A stretch of 64,000 bases of DNA from assembly GCA_910587925.1 (NCBI GenBank), contig CAJUOC010000010.1, positions 1 through 64,000 on the forward strand, in the 5' to 3' direction. The DNA comes from an uncultured Muribaculaceae bacterium. GTDB lineage: Bacteria; Bacteroidota; Bacteroidia; Bacteroidales; Muribaculaceae. A program made the position numbers and the translations under genes. The first letter of the stretch is position 1, and every line of letters starts with the position of its first letter. The notes under the pieces are model-generated. The model had not been told where the DNA came from, searched no databases, and saw nothing but the letters and a program-made list of their open reading frames with translations. Of the stretch, positions 1-8,621 are shown one piece after another.

Positions 1-170
1 CCGCGACCCTCCCGCCGCCGGCGATCGCCGCCGACACCGCCGCCGCGTCCGCCGACACCGCCGCCGCACCCCCGCAGCGCCGCAAACGCCCGCAAGCCCG
101 CCGTCCCGCGCCCGTGTCCCGCGAGTGGCTCGACGAGCCCGCCGACCGCGACATCCCTACGGGTCTCTGA
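1..170 (+). CDS. C-terminal end of an unidentified protein (cut by window edge)
   Basis: An open frame enters from the left edge (codons begin at base 3) and stops with TGA at 168-170. The visible 55 residues are very rich in Ala and Pro, followed by an Arg/Lys patch and the tail SREWLDEPADRDIPTGL. The codon use is GC-rich like the core genes. No domain can be named from this tail. The stop overlaps the convergent transposase gene on minus by about 14 bp. It is judged real because the frame is open to the edge and the C-terminal residues look protein-like, but it could be chance in GC-rich DNA. Confidence 0.4.
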   Translation, partial: ATLPPPAIAADTAAASADTAAAPPQRRKRPQARRPAPVSREWLDEPADRDIPTGL

Positions 171-615
171 TGATATAGCGCTGGTCGTATTCCACGCCAA
201 ATCGGTCAAGAATATGCTTTATCTCGTCTTCCAGGCTTATAGATTTATGATGCATGTTTTGATTGCGAATATATCTGCACACGCTGTCAGTCTGTGATTT
301 GGAGTGAGAAAAGCATCCATATCCGGCCTGCCATTCAAATCTTCCGGGTGTAAGACGGTTTTGATTGATAAATCTGCTTGTTGATGACTTTATATCGCGG
401 ACCATATCCGGGATGGGTTGCGTTATGTTATAGCCAATCAGCAAATGCACGTGATCGCCTGTCCCGCCTGCTGCATAAGGCATATGTCCCTGCTGGCGTA
501 GCGTGCCGATGATATAAGTATGTACGCGGGCAAGTTCGGTCGGAGGAATAATCGCATCGCGGTTTTTTACCGCGAATATGATATGTAGGAAGACCTGAGA
601 ATATGTATTTGCCAT
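157..615 (-). CDS. REP-associated tyrosine transposase (RAYT), IS200-like Y1 family
   Basis: This is a 152-residue single-domain HUH/Y1 transposase. The HUH pair is seen as DHVH (about H55 and H57), followed by the RAYT-typical WQAGYGCFS block and the helix CRYIRNQNMHHK, whose Tyr (about 115) is the likely nucleophile and whose Gln four residues on is conserved. The start at 615 (MANTYSQ) is preferred over the upstream in-frame Met at 645 because family members begin right before this strand. A minus-strand TATATTTG box at 634-641 would give a leader of only about 15 nt. No partner TnpB and no IS ends are seen. The upstream side is a block of nested inverted repeats (about 700-1140), the arrangement expected of a RAYT that acts on chromosomal palindromes. 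Confidence 0.88.
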   Translation of the reverse strand: MANTYSQVFLHIIFAVKNRDAIIPPTELARVHTYIIGTLRQQGHMPYAAGGTGDHVHLLIGYNITQPIPDMVRDIKSSTSRFINQNRLTPGRFEWQAGYGCFSHSKSQTDSVCRYIRNQNMHHKSISLEDEIKHILDRFGVEYDQRYIIRDP

Positions 616-633
616 CGGCGGGGATATGATACG

Positions 634-641
634 CAAATATA
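634..641 (-). promoter_or_regulatory. -7 box (TATATTTG) upstream of the first RAYT gene
   Basis: The reverse complement of 634-641 reads TATATTTG, matching the Bacteroidetes TAnnTTTG consensus. It lies about 19 bp before the ATG at 615. No clear -33 TTTG was found, so this is moderate evidence only. Confidence 0.45.
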
Positions 642-699
642 TCAATAATCCCAGTGTAAAGCTCCATATCCGCCAAAAAAAGTTTGAAGCCCGGGATTA

Positions 700-1140
700 C
701 GATGTAGCACCCCTACGCGACTGCACCTACGGGGCCTTAAGAAAAACCCATCGTAATGCTGAATCTCAGATGGAGCCGAGAACCAATATGATGGTGCGAG
801 GTGTGGGTACATCTTCAGTGGGAATCCCGTAGGGGCAGTCGCGTAGCGACAAGAGATTGGTAGGCCATGGCAAGGGCGCCGTAGGTGTCCGCAGCCATGG
901 TAACTCATTGCATTTTAATACCAAGCGCCCCGTAGGGGTGCAACTTTGCCAGCGATGTAGCACCCCTATGGGGCGCAACCAAAAAGGGGGAGCGATTGCT
1001 GTACCATGGCTGCGGACACCTACGGCGCCCTTGCCATGGCCTACCAATCTCTTGCCGCTACGCGGCTGCTGCCTACGGCTTTATGTCGTCTCGCCTATGT
1101 CTCATGCGAGAGGTCCACCTACGGGGTGGTGTGATGGCAG
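700..1140. repeat. Nested hairpin repeat block next to the first RAYT gene
   Basis: This gene-free stretch contains a perfect 53-bp inverted repeat, 850-902 against 1002-1054, with a 99-bp spacer. The spacer holds a smaller hairpin whose arms read GCGCCCCGTAGGGGTGC and its near complement. An outer pair, CTACGCGACTGC at 713-724 and its complement at 835-846, encloses the left side. Motifs such as CCCCTACG and CCTACGGGG recur through to about 1130. The structure resembles a BIME-like cluster of palindromic units of the kind mobilised by a RAYT. Short ORFs here, such as one containing HGCGHLRRPCHGLPIS on both sides of the palindrome, are by-products of the repeat. Confidence 0.8.
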
Positions 1141-1171
1141 CTCTGCGAGGCGCTGCCGCAAGGGATGTCGC

Positions 1172-2497
1172 TCACTCGGGGTCGGGCTCGGCGGGGAGGT
1201 CGCGCAGGTAGCGGTCGGGCAGGGGGCCGGCCTTGGCGCCGAGCCGGCGCATACGGTCGGCGCGGCTCAGCACGGAGCCGCGGCCGGTGCTGAGCTTGGA
1301 GATGGCGGCGTCGTAGCTGGCGCGGGCCTTGTCGAGGGCGTCGCTCATGGCGCCCATGTCGCGCAGAAAGCCGTTGAGCTTCTCGAGCAGGCGGCCGGCC
1401 TCGGTGGCGATGACGGCGGCGTTGGCGTTGCGGTCGGCATTGTGCCACATCTGTTCGACGAGCTTGATGACGGTCACCAGGTGGGTCGGCGATACGATGA
1501 TGACGTGGCTGTCAAAGGCGCGCATCCACAGCTCGGGCGAGGCGTCCATGCAGGCGATGTAGGCGCCTTCGTGAGGTATGAACATCAGCACGAAGTCGGC
1601 CGCCTCGACCCCCAGGCGGGTCTGGTAGCTCTTCTCGCGCAGGGCAGATACGTGGGCCTCGACGGCGCGCACGTGGGCGCGCAGCAGCTCGTCGCGCTCT
1701 TTGTCGTCGACGGCCTGGGTAAATTTCAGAAATGCCGTGAGCGGCGCTTTGGAGTCGATGATGATGCGGCGCTCGTCGGGGCAGGTGATGATGGCGTCGG
1801 GGCGCATGGTGTCGCCCTCGTCGTCGCGCGAGGTGGCCTGAAGCTCGAGGCACCGGCCCTGCTCGAGTCCCGATGCCTCAAGGATGTTTTTGAGCACCAT
1901 CTCGCCCCAGCGGCCTTGCCAGCGGGTGTTGCCCTGCAGGGCGCGGGTGAGGTGGCGGGTCTCCTCGCTCACCCGCAGGTTCAGCTCGGCCAGGGTCTGG
2001 AGCTGCTCGCGCACGGATAGCCGCTCGGTATTCTCGACCGTATATGCGTCGCGGAAATTCTTGGTGAATGTGTCGAGGCTGGCGCGCATCGGGGCGAGCA
2101 CGGCCTCGATGCCGGCGCGGGAGCGCTCGTCGAGCTGGCGCGAGCTGAGCTGGAGCACCTCGGCGGCGATGCTCTTGAACCGCTCGCCCGCCGTCTCGCG
2201 CTCGCGGGCGAGCTGCTCGGCGGCGGCGCGGCGCACCTCGGCCACGATGGCCTCGTGGGCGCGGCGCTCCTGGGCGATGGCTGCCTCGTGGGCACGGCGC
2301 TCGCTGTCGAGGCGGGTGTCGAGCTCGGAGTCTTTGGCCTGGAGCCGGGCCTGGAGCTCGGCGAGGCGCACTGTGGAGTCGGCCTCGGCGCGGGCGAGGC
2401 TGAGGCGGGCGTCGGCGGCTGCCGAGCGCGCGCGCAGCAGGCCCGCTACGGCGGCGGCGAGCGCTGCCGCAAGGATGATGCAGAGTATCGTGATCAT
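1172..2497 (-). CDS. rmuC: DNA recombination protein RmuC
   Basis: The 441-residue protein has one N-terminal membrane segment (residues about 2-22), a long Ala/Glu/Arg-rich coiled coil to about residue 130, and then the RmuC core, recognisable by RWQGRWGEMVLKNILEASGL and by RRIIIDSKAPLTAFLKF (nuclease-like fold). RmuC limits recombination at inverted repeats in E. coli. The start at 2497 gives the hydrophobic N-terminus and an ATGA overlap with the uvrA stop, so the two are probably translationally coupled. A longer in-frame extension upstream overlaps uvrA and has no coding character. The coupling of a DNA repair ATPase to RmuC fits a shared DNA-maintenance role. Confidence 0.92.
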   Translation of the reverse strand: MITILCIILAAALAAAVAGLLRARSAAADARLSLARAEADSTVRLAELQARLQAKDSELDTRLDSERRAHEAAIAQERRAHEAIVAEVRRAAAEQLARERETAGERFKSIAAEVLQLSSRQLDERSRAGIEAVLAPMRASLDTFTKNFRDAYTVENTERLSVREQLQTLAELNLRVSEETRHLTRALQGNTRWQGRWGEMVLKNILEASGLEQGRCLELQATSRDDEGDTMRPDAIITCPDERRIIIDSKAPLTAFLKFTQAVDDKERDELLRAHVRAVEAHVSALREKSYQTRLGVEAADFVLMFIPHEGAYIACMDASPELWMRAFDSHVIIVSPTHLVTVIKLVEQMWHNADRNANAAVIATEAGRLLEKLNGFLRDMGAMSDALDKARASYDAAISKLSTGRGSVLSRADRMRRLGAKAGPLPDRYLRDLPAEPDPE

Positions 2498-5331
2498 TTC
2501 GGGTCGGATAGCTTGAGATACGGGCGCAGGTAGCGGCCTGTCACCGAGTCGGGGCAGGCGGCGATTTCCTCGGGTGTGCCGGTGGCCACGATTGTGCCGC
2601 CGGCGTCGCCGCCGTCGGGGCCCATGTCGATGATATGGTCGGCGCTCTTGATTACGTCGGGATTGTGCTCGATGATGATGAGGGTGTGCCCCTTCTCGAT
2701 GAGGCGGCGGAAGGAGTCGAGCAGTATGTGTATGTCGTGGAAATGCAGGCCGGTGGTGGGCTCGTCGAAGATGAATACCGTGGGGCGGGGGCGCTCGTCG
2801 GCCAGATACGAGGCCAGCTTGACGCGCTGGTTTTCGCCGCCCGACATGGTCGACGACCACTGGCCCAGCTTGATGTAGCCCAGCCCGACGTCGTGGAGCG
2901 GCTGGAGGCGGCGCACTATGCGGCGCTCCACGGCGGTACCCTCGCCGGCCGAAAAGAAGTCGATGGCGGCGTCGACGGTGAGGTCGAGTATGTCGGAGAT
3001 ATTGAGGCCGCGGTACTTCACCTCCAGTATCTCGCGCTTGAAGCGCTTGCCGCCGCACGCCTCGCAGGGTATGGTGACGTCGGCCAGAAACTGCATCGGG
3101 ATGGTCACCGAGCCCTCGCCCTTGCACTCCTCGCAGCGCCCGCCCTCGGTATTGAACGAGAAGTAGCCGGCCGTAAATCCCATCTGCCGCGAGTGTTGCT
3201 GCGAGGCCATCAGCTCGCGTATCTCGTCGTAGGCCTTGAGATATGTGGCGGCGTTGGAGCGCGACGAGCGTCCGATGGGATTCTGGTCGACAAAGACCAC
3301 ATCGCCCACCGCGGCCAGGTCGCCGCGCAGCTCGCCGAAGGCTCCGGGGGCGTCGGTGCCGGCGTCGAGCCGGCGGGCCAGGGCCTTGTAGAGAATGTCG
3401 CGCACCAGAGTCGACTTGCCCGAGCCGCTCACGCCGGTGACGGCTGTCATCACGCCCAGCGGGAAGCGGGCGGTGACGTCGCGCAGATTGTGCTCGGTGG
3501 CGTGGGTCACCTCGATGTATCGCCGCGAGGCGCGCCGCGACGACGGCACGGGTATCGATGCGGCGCCGGTGAGATAGTCGGCGGTATGCGAGCGGGGAGT
3601 GCCGGCGATGTCGGCCACCGGGCCGGCATACACTATCTCGCCGCCGAGGCGACCGGCGTCGGGGCCGACGTCGACGAGCATGTCGGCCGAGCGGATGATT
3701 TCCTCGTCGTGCTCGACCACCACCACCGTATTGCCCAGCCCCTGGAGCTTGCGCAGCACGCCGATCAGACGGTCGGTATCGCGCGGGTGCAGCCCGATGC
3801 TGGGCTCGTCGAGGATATAGAGCGAGCCCACCAGGCTGCTGCCAAGCGAGGTCGACAGGTTGATGCGCTGGCTCTCGCCGCCCGAGAGCGACGACGACAG
3901 ACGGTCGAGCGTGAGATAGCCCAGCCCCACCTCGACCAGATAGCCCAGGCGGCTACGTATCTCGGTGAGCAGGCGCTCGGCGATGCGGGCGTCGTTGCCC
4001 TCGAGGCGCAGGTCGTCAAACCACGCCGCCAGCTCGCGCACGGGCATCCTCACCAGCCGGTCGATGGTCTGCCCGGCCACCTGCACATACAGGGCGTCGG
4101 CGCGCAGGCGCGAGCCGTGGCAGAGCGGGCAGGTGGTCTTGGCGCGGTAGCGCGCATACATCACGCGGAACTGCACCTTGTGGCGCTGGCTCTCCATCCA
4201 GCTAAAGAAGCCGTCGATGCCGCCCCAGCCGTCGCCGCGACCGCCGTGCCACAGATAGTCGCGCTCGGCATCGGTGAGCTCGCGGTAGGGGCGGTGGATG
4301 GGAAATCCGGCGCCGGAGGCGTGGCCGATGAAGTCGCGCTTCCACTCGCTCATGGCCGGGCCGCGCCAGGGGGCGACGGCGTCGTCGTATACCGAGCGCG
4401 ACGGGTCGGGCACGACCAGGCCCTCGTCGATGCCGAGCGCCTTGCCGAAGCCCTCGCACACGGGGCACGCGCCGTAAGGGTTGTTGAAGTTGAACATCTG
4501 CTCCGACGGCTCCGTGAAGGTCATGCCGTCGGCCTCGAAGCGGCGCGAGAAGTCAATCCGCCGCGGCGCCTGGCCGGGGCTGTCGTAGATGAGCAGCGAG
4601 CAGGCGTCGTGACCCTCAAAGAAAGCTGTCTCGGCCGAGTCGGCCAGGCGCGAGAGCTCGTCGCCGCCGCGGGCCACGGCCAGGCGGTCGATGAGCAGGT
4701 CGACCGTGGCCGCGCCGGCCACGGCAGGGTCGGCCACAGCCTCGGCGATGTCGACAAAGCCCCCGTCGGCCGCGACGATGCGCGAGAATCCCTCCTGGCG
4801 CAGGATGTCGAGCTGGCGGGCCATGTCGCGGCCCTCTGGCGGGGCGACCGGGGCCACCACCGCGATGCGCGTGCCCTCGGGGCAGGCGGCGGCAGCGGCG
4901 AGCACATCCTCCTCGGTGTGCTTGCGCACCTCGGCGCCCGACACGGGCGAGACGGTGCGGCCCACGCGGGCAAAGAGCAGCCGCAGATAGTCGTATATCT
5001 CGGTGGAGGTGCCCACGGTCGAGCGCGGGTTGCGCGTGTTGACCTTCTGCTCGATGGCCACGGCAGGCGGCAGCCCGCGTATGAAGTCGCACTCGGGCTT
5101 GACCATCTTGCCCATAAACTGGCGGGCATAGGCCGACAGGCTCTCCACATATCGCCGCCGGCCCTCGGCATAGAGGGTATCGAAAGCGAGCGAGGACTTC
5201 CCGGAGCCGGAAAGTCCTGATATCACTATGAATTTGCCGCGCGGCAGCGTCAGATCTATGTTTTTCAGATTATTGACCCTGGCGCCCTTGATGGTGATGG
5301 CTGCGTCAGTCGTCGTGGTGGTCTTGCTCAT
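2494..5331 (-). CDS. uvrA: Excinuclease ABC subunit A
   Basis: This is the damage-recognition ATPase of nucleotide excision repair, 945 residues, the usual length. Features visible in order: first Walker A GLSGSGKS (about 39-46), the CPVC and CPLC pairs of the first zinc site, signature LSGGESQR, second Walker A GVSGSGKS, the second zinc module CEEC...CEAC, signature MSGGENQR and Walker B VFIFDEP. The start MSKTTTT at 5331 is chosen because a further upstream Met lies deeper in the preceding lipoprotein gene. Even so, the two overlap by 26 bp. Its stop is fused to the rmuC start (ATGA). All nucleotide- and zinc-binding residues look intact. Confidence 0.96.
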   Translation of the reverse strand: MSKTTTTTDAAITIKGARVNNLKNIDLTLPRGKFIVISGLSGSGKSSLAFDTLYAEGRRRYVESLSAYARQFMGKMVKPECDFIRGLPPAVAIEQKVNTRNPRSTVGTSTEIYDYLRLLFARVGRTVSPVSGAEVRKHTEEDVLAAAAACPEGTRIAVVAPVAPPEGRDMARQLDILRQEGFSRIVAADGGFVDIAEAVADPAVAGAATVDLLIDRLAVARGGDELSRLADSAETAFFEGHDACSLLIYDSPGQAPRRIDFSRRFEADGMTFTEPSEQMFNFNNPYGACPVCEGFGKALGIDEGLVVPDPSRSVYDDAVAPWRGPAMSEWKRDFIGHASGAGFPIHRPYRELTDAERDYLWHGGRGDGWGGIDGFFSWMESQRHKVQFRVMYARYRAKTTCPLCHGSRLRADALYVQVAGQTIDRLVRMPVRELAAWFDDLRLEGNDARIAERLLTEIRSRLGYLVEVGLGYLTLDRLSSSLSGGESQRINLSTSLGSSLVGSLYILDEPSIGLHPRDTDRLIGVLRKLQGLGNTVVVVEHDEEIIRSADMLVDVGPDAGRLGGEIVYAGPVADIAGTPRSHTADYLTGAASIPVPSSRRASRRYIEVTHATEHNLRDVTARFPLGVMTAVTGVSGSGKSTLVRDILYKALARRLDAGTDAPGAFGELRGDLAAVGDVVFVDQNPIGRSSRSNAATYLKAYDEIRELMASQQHSRQMGFTAGYFSFNTEGGRCEECKGEGSVTIPMQFLADVTIPCEACGGKRFKREILEVKYRGLNISDILDLTVDAAIDFFSAGEGTAVERRIVRRLQPLHDVGLGYIKLGQWSSTMSGGENQRVKLASYLADERPRPTVFIFDEPTTGLHFHDIHILLDSFRRLIEKGHTLIIIEHNPDVIKSADHIIDMGPDGGDAGGTIVATGTPEEIAACPDSVTGRYLRPYLKLSDPK

Positions 5332-6727
5332 TGTCGGGAGTGTATACATATGCGCCCAGGTCGGGGGATGCGCCGCGGCTCATGCCGTAGCGGTCGGCGG
5401 CAGCCTGAGGCGCGGTGAGCGCGGGGTCGGCCGCGCCGATAGCGGGCGACTCCGGCTGCAGACGGTAGTCAAACAGATAATCCTCGCGCACGGTGCGGTA
5501 CATCGGGTCGGTATCCCAGAGGCAGGCGATGAAATTGTCGTCGTCGCTGCCGTCGCTGCGCAGCAGACAGCGGCGCAGCGTGATGCCGGTGCCGTCGAGC
5601 TTGCCGTCGCCCAGGTCGGTGCCAAGCCCGTAGAGTATGCAGTTGGAGAAGTCGGCGCGGAGCAGCGGCAGACCCGAGTCGTCGGTGCTGTCGTCGCCAT
5701 CCTTGTAGTGGCCGAATGCTACCAGCGGGCCGCCGATGGCCGAGAAGAGGTAGTAGTTGGCCAGCGTGCAGTGGTTGAAGGTATGGCTGCCGCCGTGCAG
5801 CCTCACCACTCCGGCCGCAGCCTCGGCCAGCTCGCAGCCGTAGGCGCTGATGGCGGCGTGGGTGGCGTCGAGCACCGTGCCGCCCGAGTTGCGCAGGCGA
5901 GTGTTGACCATCAGCAGCGGGGCGCGGTCGACAGTGACACCCTGCCAGGTATTGCGCACACAGGTGTGGCTCAGCTCATTGTCGGTCGAGGTGGCGGTGA
6001 AAAAGAGGCCCGTCCACTGGCGCGACATCAGGTCAAACGATATATCGCTCACCACATTGCCCGTGCGGTCGCCGGCCATGGTGATTTCCGCCTCCGGCGT
6101 GCCGACAGCCTTGAGCGTGCCGCGCACGGCCATGTATGCGCCGTCGTGGAAAAGCAGCTCCGCTCCCGGGTCGATGGTGAGCGTGGCGCCCGGAGCCACC
6201 ACCAGCGAGTCAAACACCTGGTAAGGACGGTCGGCCGTCAGACGGGTGTCGGCGGTGAGAGTGACGGCGCGCAGACGCTCCACATCGCGGCCGCGGGCAG
6301 CCAGCGTCACAGTGCGGGTCTCGCCCATGGTGGTGAAATCGAGTGCCGCAGCCACCTCCACCGGCGCCGTGAGGCCGTTGGGCGGCAGCGTCGCCGCCAC
6401 AAACACGTAGATGGAGTCTTTGGCGCGTATCTCCACGCCCGCAAAATCGCGGCCGCTCATGCCGTCGACATTGAGGCGGAACAGCCCCGCGTGCTCGCCG
6501 CGCAGGGCGATGGAGCCGATGAAGATAGCCTTGTCGGCGCGGTTGTATACCGTAAAGCGGTGAGTCGTCGACGGCGCGTCGGTAAAGATCACGCCCATAT
6601 CGAGCGTGTCAGTCGAGAAAGTAGGCTGGTCGGCGGCCGACCCCGAGAAGCCGTCGTCGATGCATCCGGTGGCAGCCAAAGCGATGGCCGCCGGTATCAG
6701 GAGAGATAAGAGTCTTGTCAGTTTCAT
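5306..6727 (-). CDS. Lipoprotein with right-handed parallel beta-helix fold
   Basis: A 473-residue exported protein. MKLTRLLSLLIPAAIALAAT followed by GC is a lipoprotein signal with lipobox AATGC. An Ig-like domain follows (about 30-160), then repeated short turns with N, C and G ladders, such as HTCVRNTWQGV, NTRLRNSGG, HTFNHCTLANYY and SNCILYG, typical of a polysaccharide-lyase-like beta helix. The end, SPAIGAADP...RGASPDLGAY, matches the choice-of-anchor/right-handed-helix group in Bacteroidales. No catalytic residues can be assigned. The start at 6727 is set by the signal peptide. The gene overlaps uvrA by 26 bp, so the two may share a transcript although their roles look unrelated. Substrate unknown. 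Confidence 0.85.
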   Translation of the reverse strand: MKLTRLLSLLIPAAIALAATGCIDDGFSGSAADQPTFSTDTLDMGVIFTDAPSTTHRFTVYNRADKAIFIGSIALRGEHAGLFRLNVDGMSGRDFAGVEIRAKDSIYVFVAATLPPNGLTAPVEVAAALDFTTMGETRTVTLAARGRDVERLRAVTLTADTRLTADRPYQVFDSLVVAPGATLTIDPGAELLFHDGAYMAVRGTLKAVGTPEAEITMAGDRTGNVVSDISFDLMSRQWTGLFFTATSTDNELSHTCVRNTWQGVTVDRAPLLMVNTRLRNSGGTVLDATHAAISAYGCELAEAAAGVVRLHGGSHTFNHCTLANYYLFSAIGGPLVAFGHYKDGDDSTDDSGLPLLRADFSNCILYGLGTDLGDGKLDGTGITLRRCLLRSDGSDDDNFIACLWDTDPMYRTVREDYLFDYRLQPESPAIGAADPALTAPQAAADRYGMSRGASPDLGAYVYTPDNEQDHHDD

Positions 6728-6827
6728 TACTACATAAAACGTATCCCCGCCCCAAATATTGTGCCCCGCCCCGCATCTCCGCAAGATACCTCCGTAGCCG
6801 CCGCATCGCCGCCGCCATCAACCCGGT

Positions 6828-7101
6828 AGCGGCATCCCCTTGGGATGCGCATACCTATCGTTGCGACTCACCGCAAGATAAATCTTGCGGTTAACATCAA
6901 GCGGGGCGGCGTTGCCGCCCACATTGCCGTCGCCGTGCGCGAATGCAAGCCCTGCCGCGCTGCGGTCGCCGAGCGCGATGGTCGGCACGCTGCGGTTGCG
7001 GCGGCAGAGCCGCAAAGCGGCTCTCACTTGATGTTAGCCGACGGATTCATCCGTCGGATGGTTGCCCCCCATCCACGCGCATCCCAAGGGGATGCCGCAA
7101 A
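6828..7101. repeat. 274-bp hairpin-rich element, copy 1
   Basis: The element begins and ends with short hairpins (GCATCCC-CTT-GGGATGC at the left, the AAG-loop version at the right), so the two ends are also inverted copies. Inside are at least four further hairpins: CCGCAAGAT/ATCTTGCGG, GGGCGGC-GTT-GCCGCCC, AGAGCCGC-AAA-GCGGCTCT and CCGACGGA/TCCGTCGG, plus a long-range pair TAACATCAAGC / GCTTGATGTTA. It lies upstream of the divergent beta-helix lipoprotein gene. It is almost identical to copy 2 at 7223-7496, and both are 274 bp long in the same orientation. Confidence 0.85.
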
Positions 7102-7132
7102 ACGCCAACAACGCCAACAAACAAATAAAATA

Positions 7133-7163
7133 TTGTACAATTGCGATATAAATGGTAGATTTG
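7133..7163 (+). promoter_or_regulatory. Promoter reading through repeat copy 2 into the second RAYT gene
   Basis: TTG at 7133-7135 and TAGATTTG at 7156-7163, separated by 20 bp, match the Bacteroidetes promoter consensus. It lies between the two repeat copies. The next full-length gene downstream is the RAYT at 7507, so the transcript would carry repeat copy 2 as a structured leader of about 340 nt. Confidence 0.55.
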
Positions 7164-7222
7164 CGGATAAAACAACGATACGTATGTGGGCATCCGATAT
7201 AAGATGCGCCCGTCAGCCCGTG

Positions 7223-7496
7223 AGCGGCATCCCCTTGGGATGCATATATCTATCGTTGCGACTCACCGCAAGATAAATCTTGCGGTTAACATCAAGCGGG
7301 GCGGCGTTGCCGCCCACATTGCCGTCGCCGTGCGCGAATGCAAGCCCTGCCGCGCTGCGGTCGCCGAGCGCGATGGTCGGCACGCTGCGGTTGCGGCGGC
7401 AGAGCCGCAAAGCGGCTCTCGCTTGATGTTAGCCGACGGATTCATCCGTCGGATGGTTGGCCCCCATCCACGCGCATCCCAAGGGGATGCCGCAAA
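7223..7496. repeat. 274-bp hairpin-rich element, copy 2
   Basis: This is a near-identical direct copy of 6828-7101, with only a handful of substitutions, for example near the left hairpin, at the GCTCTCAC/GCTCTCGC site and at the GTTGCC/GTTGGC site. It ends 10 bp before the RAYT start codon. The terminal hairpins and the internal stem set are conserved, which suggests that structure, not coding, is maintained. Confidence 0.85.
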
Positions 7497-7506
7497 TATA
7501 TCAGTC

Positions 7507-7953
7507 ATGAGCTATACAAAGAATTATCAACACATAGTATTCGCCACAAAGTATAGACGCACTACAATCCCCGAAGCTTCAAAGCGGATTATGCTGAAGT
7601 TTATACACGAGTTGTGTATCCGCCAAGGGTGGTATCTTGTACGCATCAACGCATGTCGCAACCATGTGCATATGCTTGTCGACGTCCCGCCGACGGTGCT
7701 CATTCCGGATATGGTCAAGTTGATAAAGGTCAGGACTTCTCAGACCTTTCAGCGTCATGCCGCATTCCCCGATTTCGAGGGATGGGGTAAAAGTTACGGC
7801 GCATTTTCCGTGTCGCATTTCGACAGGCAGACAGTTATCGACTATATAGCCGGACAGGAGGCGCATCATCTTGCTCATACCTTTGACAGCGAGCTTGAAA
7901 GCCTATTGATTGAGAACGGTATTGTGCCCGACGGGTATGCCGGCAGGTTGTAG
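7507..7953 (+). CDS. REP-associated tyrosine transposase (RAYT), IS200-like Y1 family
   Basis: A 148-residue Y1 transposase. The HUH site is RNHVHMLV (about H53 and H55), then the GWGKSYGAFSVS block and the catalytic helix IDYIAGQEAHH with Tyr about 113 and Gln about 117. The ATG at 7507 is chosen because the upstream in-frame extension runs through the repeat. It is only distantly similar to the RAYT at 157-615, so they are not recent duplicates. It has no TnpB neighbour and is preceded directly by hairpin element copy 2, the expected substrate type. Base composition (AT-richer than its neighbours) hints at transfer. Confidence 0.88.
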   Translation: MSYTKNYQHIVFATKYRRTTIPEASKRIMLKFIHELCIRQGWYLVRINACRNHVHMLVDVPPTVLIPDMVKLIKVRTSQTFQRHAAFPDFEGWGKSYGAFSVSHFDRQTVIDYIAGQEAHHLAHTFDSELESLLIENGIVPDGYAGRL

Positions 7954-7964
7954 GGGATTGCGGC

Positions 7965-8621
7965 TCACGGCAGGGTGATGAGGAAGCGGGGATGGCGGTA
8001 GGTGAAGGTGACGATGCCGGCGGCGGCGAGCTCGACGATCATGGTGTCGGTGGCGCGCTGCGACATGCCCAGGGCGCGGGCGATGTCGGGGGTGTCGAGG
8101 CCCTCGGGGCTGTGCTCTCCCAGCAGGCGCAGCAGGGCGGTATGGCGCGAGTCGACGCATAGGGCCGCGCCGCCCTCTGCCCGGCGGCGCCAGGTGCGCA
8201 CCATCAGCGGATGGGCGGCGATATTCTCGTCGGCCACGCGGTAGTATGCGCGGCGGCGGCCGTCGGGCTCGATGCAGCGCACGGGGCGGCTCGCGGCCGG
8301 GGCGATGGTGGCGCGGATGACCACCACGCCGGCGTCGACGCGGAAGGCTGTGAACTCGACGGTCTGCGGCGGGTCGCAGTAGCGCCCGGCGGCCTGCTCG
8401 ACCACATACACGTCTTCCTCGCTGCGCACGCCGGCCACGGTGCCGTTGTCTTTGACGCCTATGAGGAGCCGCCCGCCGCCGGCGTTGGCAAAGGCCGATA
8501 TGGAGCGGGCTATCTTGCGGGCGTCGGAGATGAGGTATTTGAAGTCTTGATGCTCGTGCTCTCCCTCGGCTACGGCAGCAGCGATGTAGTGGCGCCCGCG
8601 TATTACAGGCAGGTCTTTCAC
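7965..8621 (-). CDS. AlbA_2 (Schlafen-type) domain regulator with winged helix
   Basis: A 218-residue protein. Residues about 18-130 carry the AlbA_2/Schlafen AAA_4-like signature: EHEHQDFKYL, KIARSISAFANAGGGRLLIGV and DNGTVAGV. Residues about 150-215 look like a winged helix (LLRLLGEHSPEGLDTPDIARALGMSQRATDTMIVELAAAG), so a DNA-binding regulator is likely. The start is GTG at 8621, overlapping the nucleosidase stop (GTGA), so the two are translated together. Ligand and targets are unknown; the coupling to MTA/SAH nucleosidase is the only clue. Confidence 0.75.
   Translation of the reverse strand: MKDLPVIRGRHYIAAAVAEGEHEHQDFKYLISDARKIARSISAFANAGGGRLLIGVKDNGTVAGVRSEEDVYVVEQAAGRYCDPPQTVEFTAFRVDAGVVVIRATIAPAASRPVRCIEPDGRRRAYYRVADENIAAHPLMVRTWRRRAEGGAALCVDSRHTALLRLLGEHSPEGLDTPDIARALGMSQRATDTMIVELAAAGIVTFTYRHPRFLITLP

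Noticed and set aside
157..615. Complete IS200/IS605 insertion sequence
   Set aside because: No TnpB, no paired subterminal hairpins flanking the gene; sequence features fit a RAYT better.
996..1211. Small protein with HGCGHLRRPCHGLPIS motif
   Set aside because: The same peptide is read from both arms of the 53-bp palindrome; it is a by-product of the inverted repeat.
857..2020. 387-codon plus-strand frame over the repeat block and rmuC
   Set aside because: The first part is the palindrome and the rest is antisense to rmuC, with Gly/Val/Ala-rich composition and no domain.
2635..5220. 861-codon plus-strand open frame opposite uvrA
   Set aside because: It is the mirror of a clear UvrA gene; GC-rich codon bias keeps antisense frames open. 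The same holds for long antisense frames opposite ansA, metG, lpxK, thiL and the giant operon.
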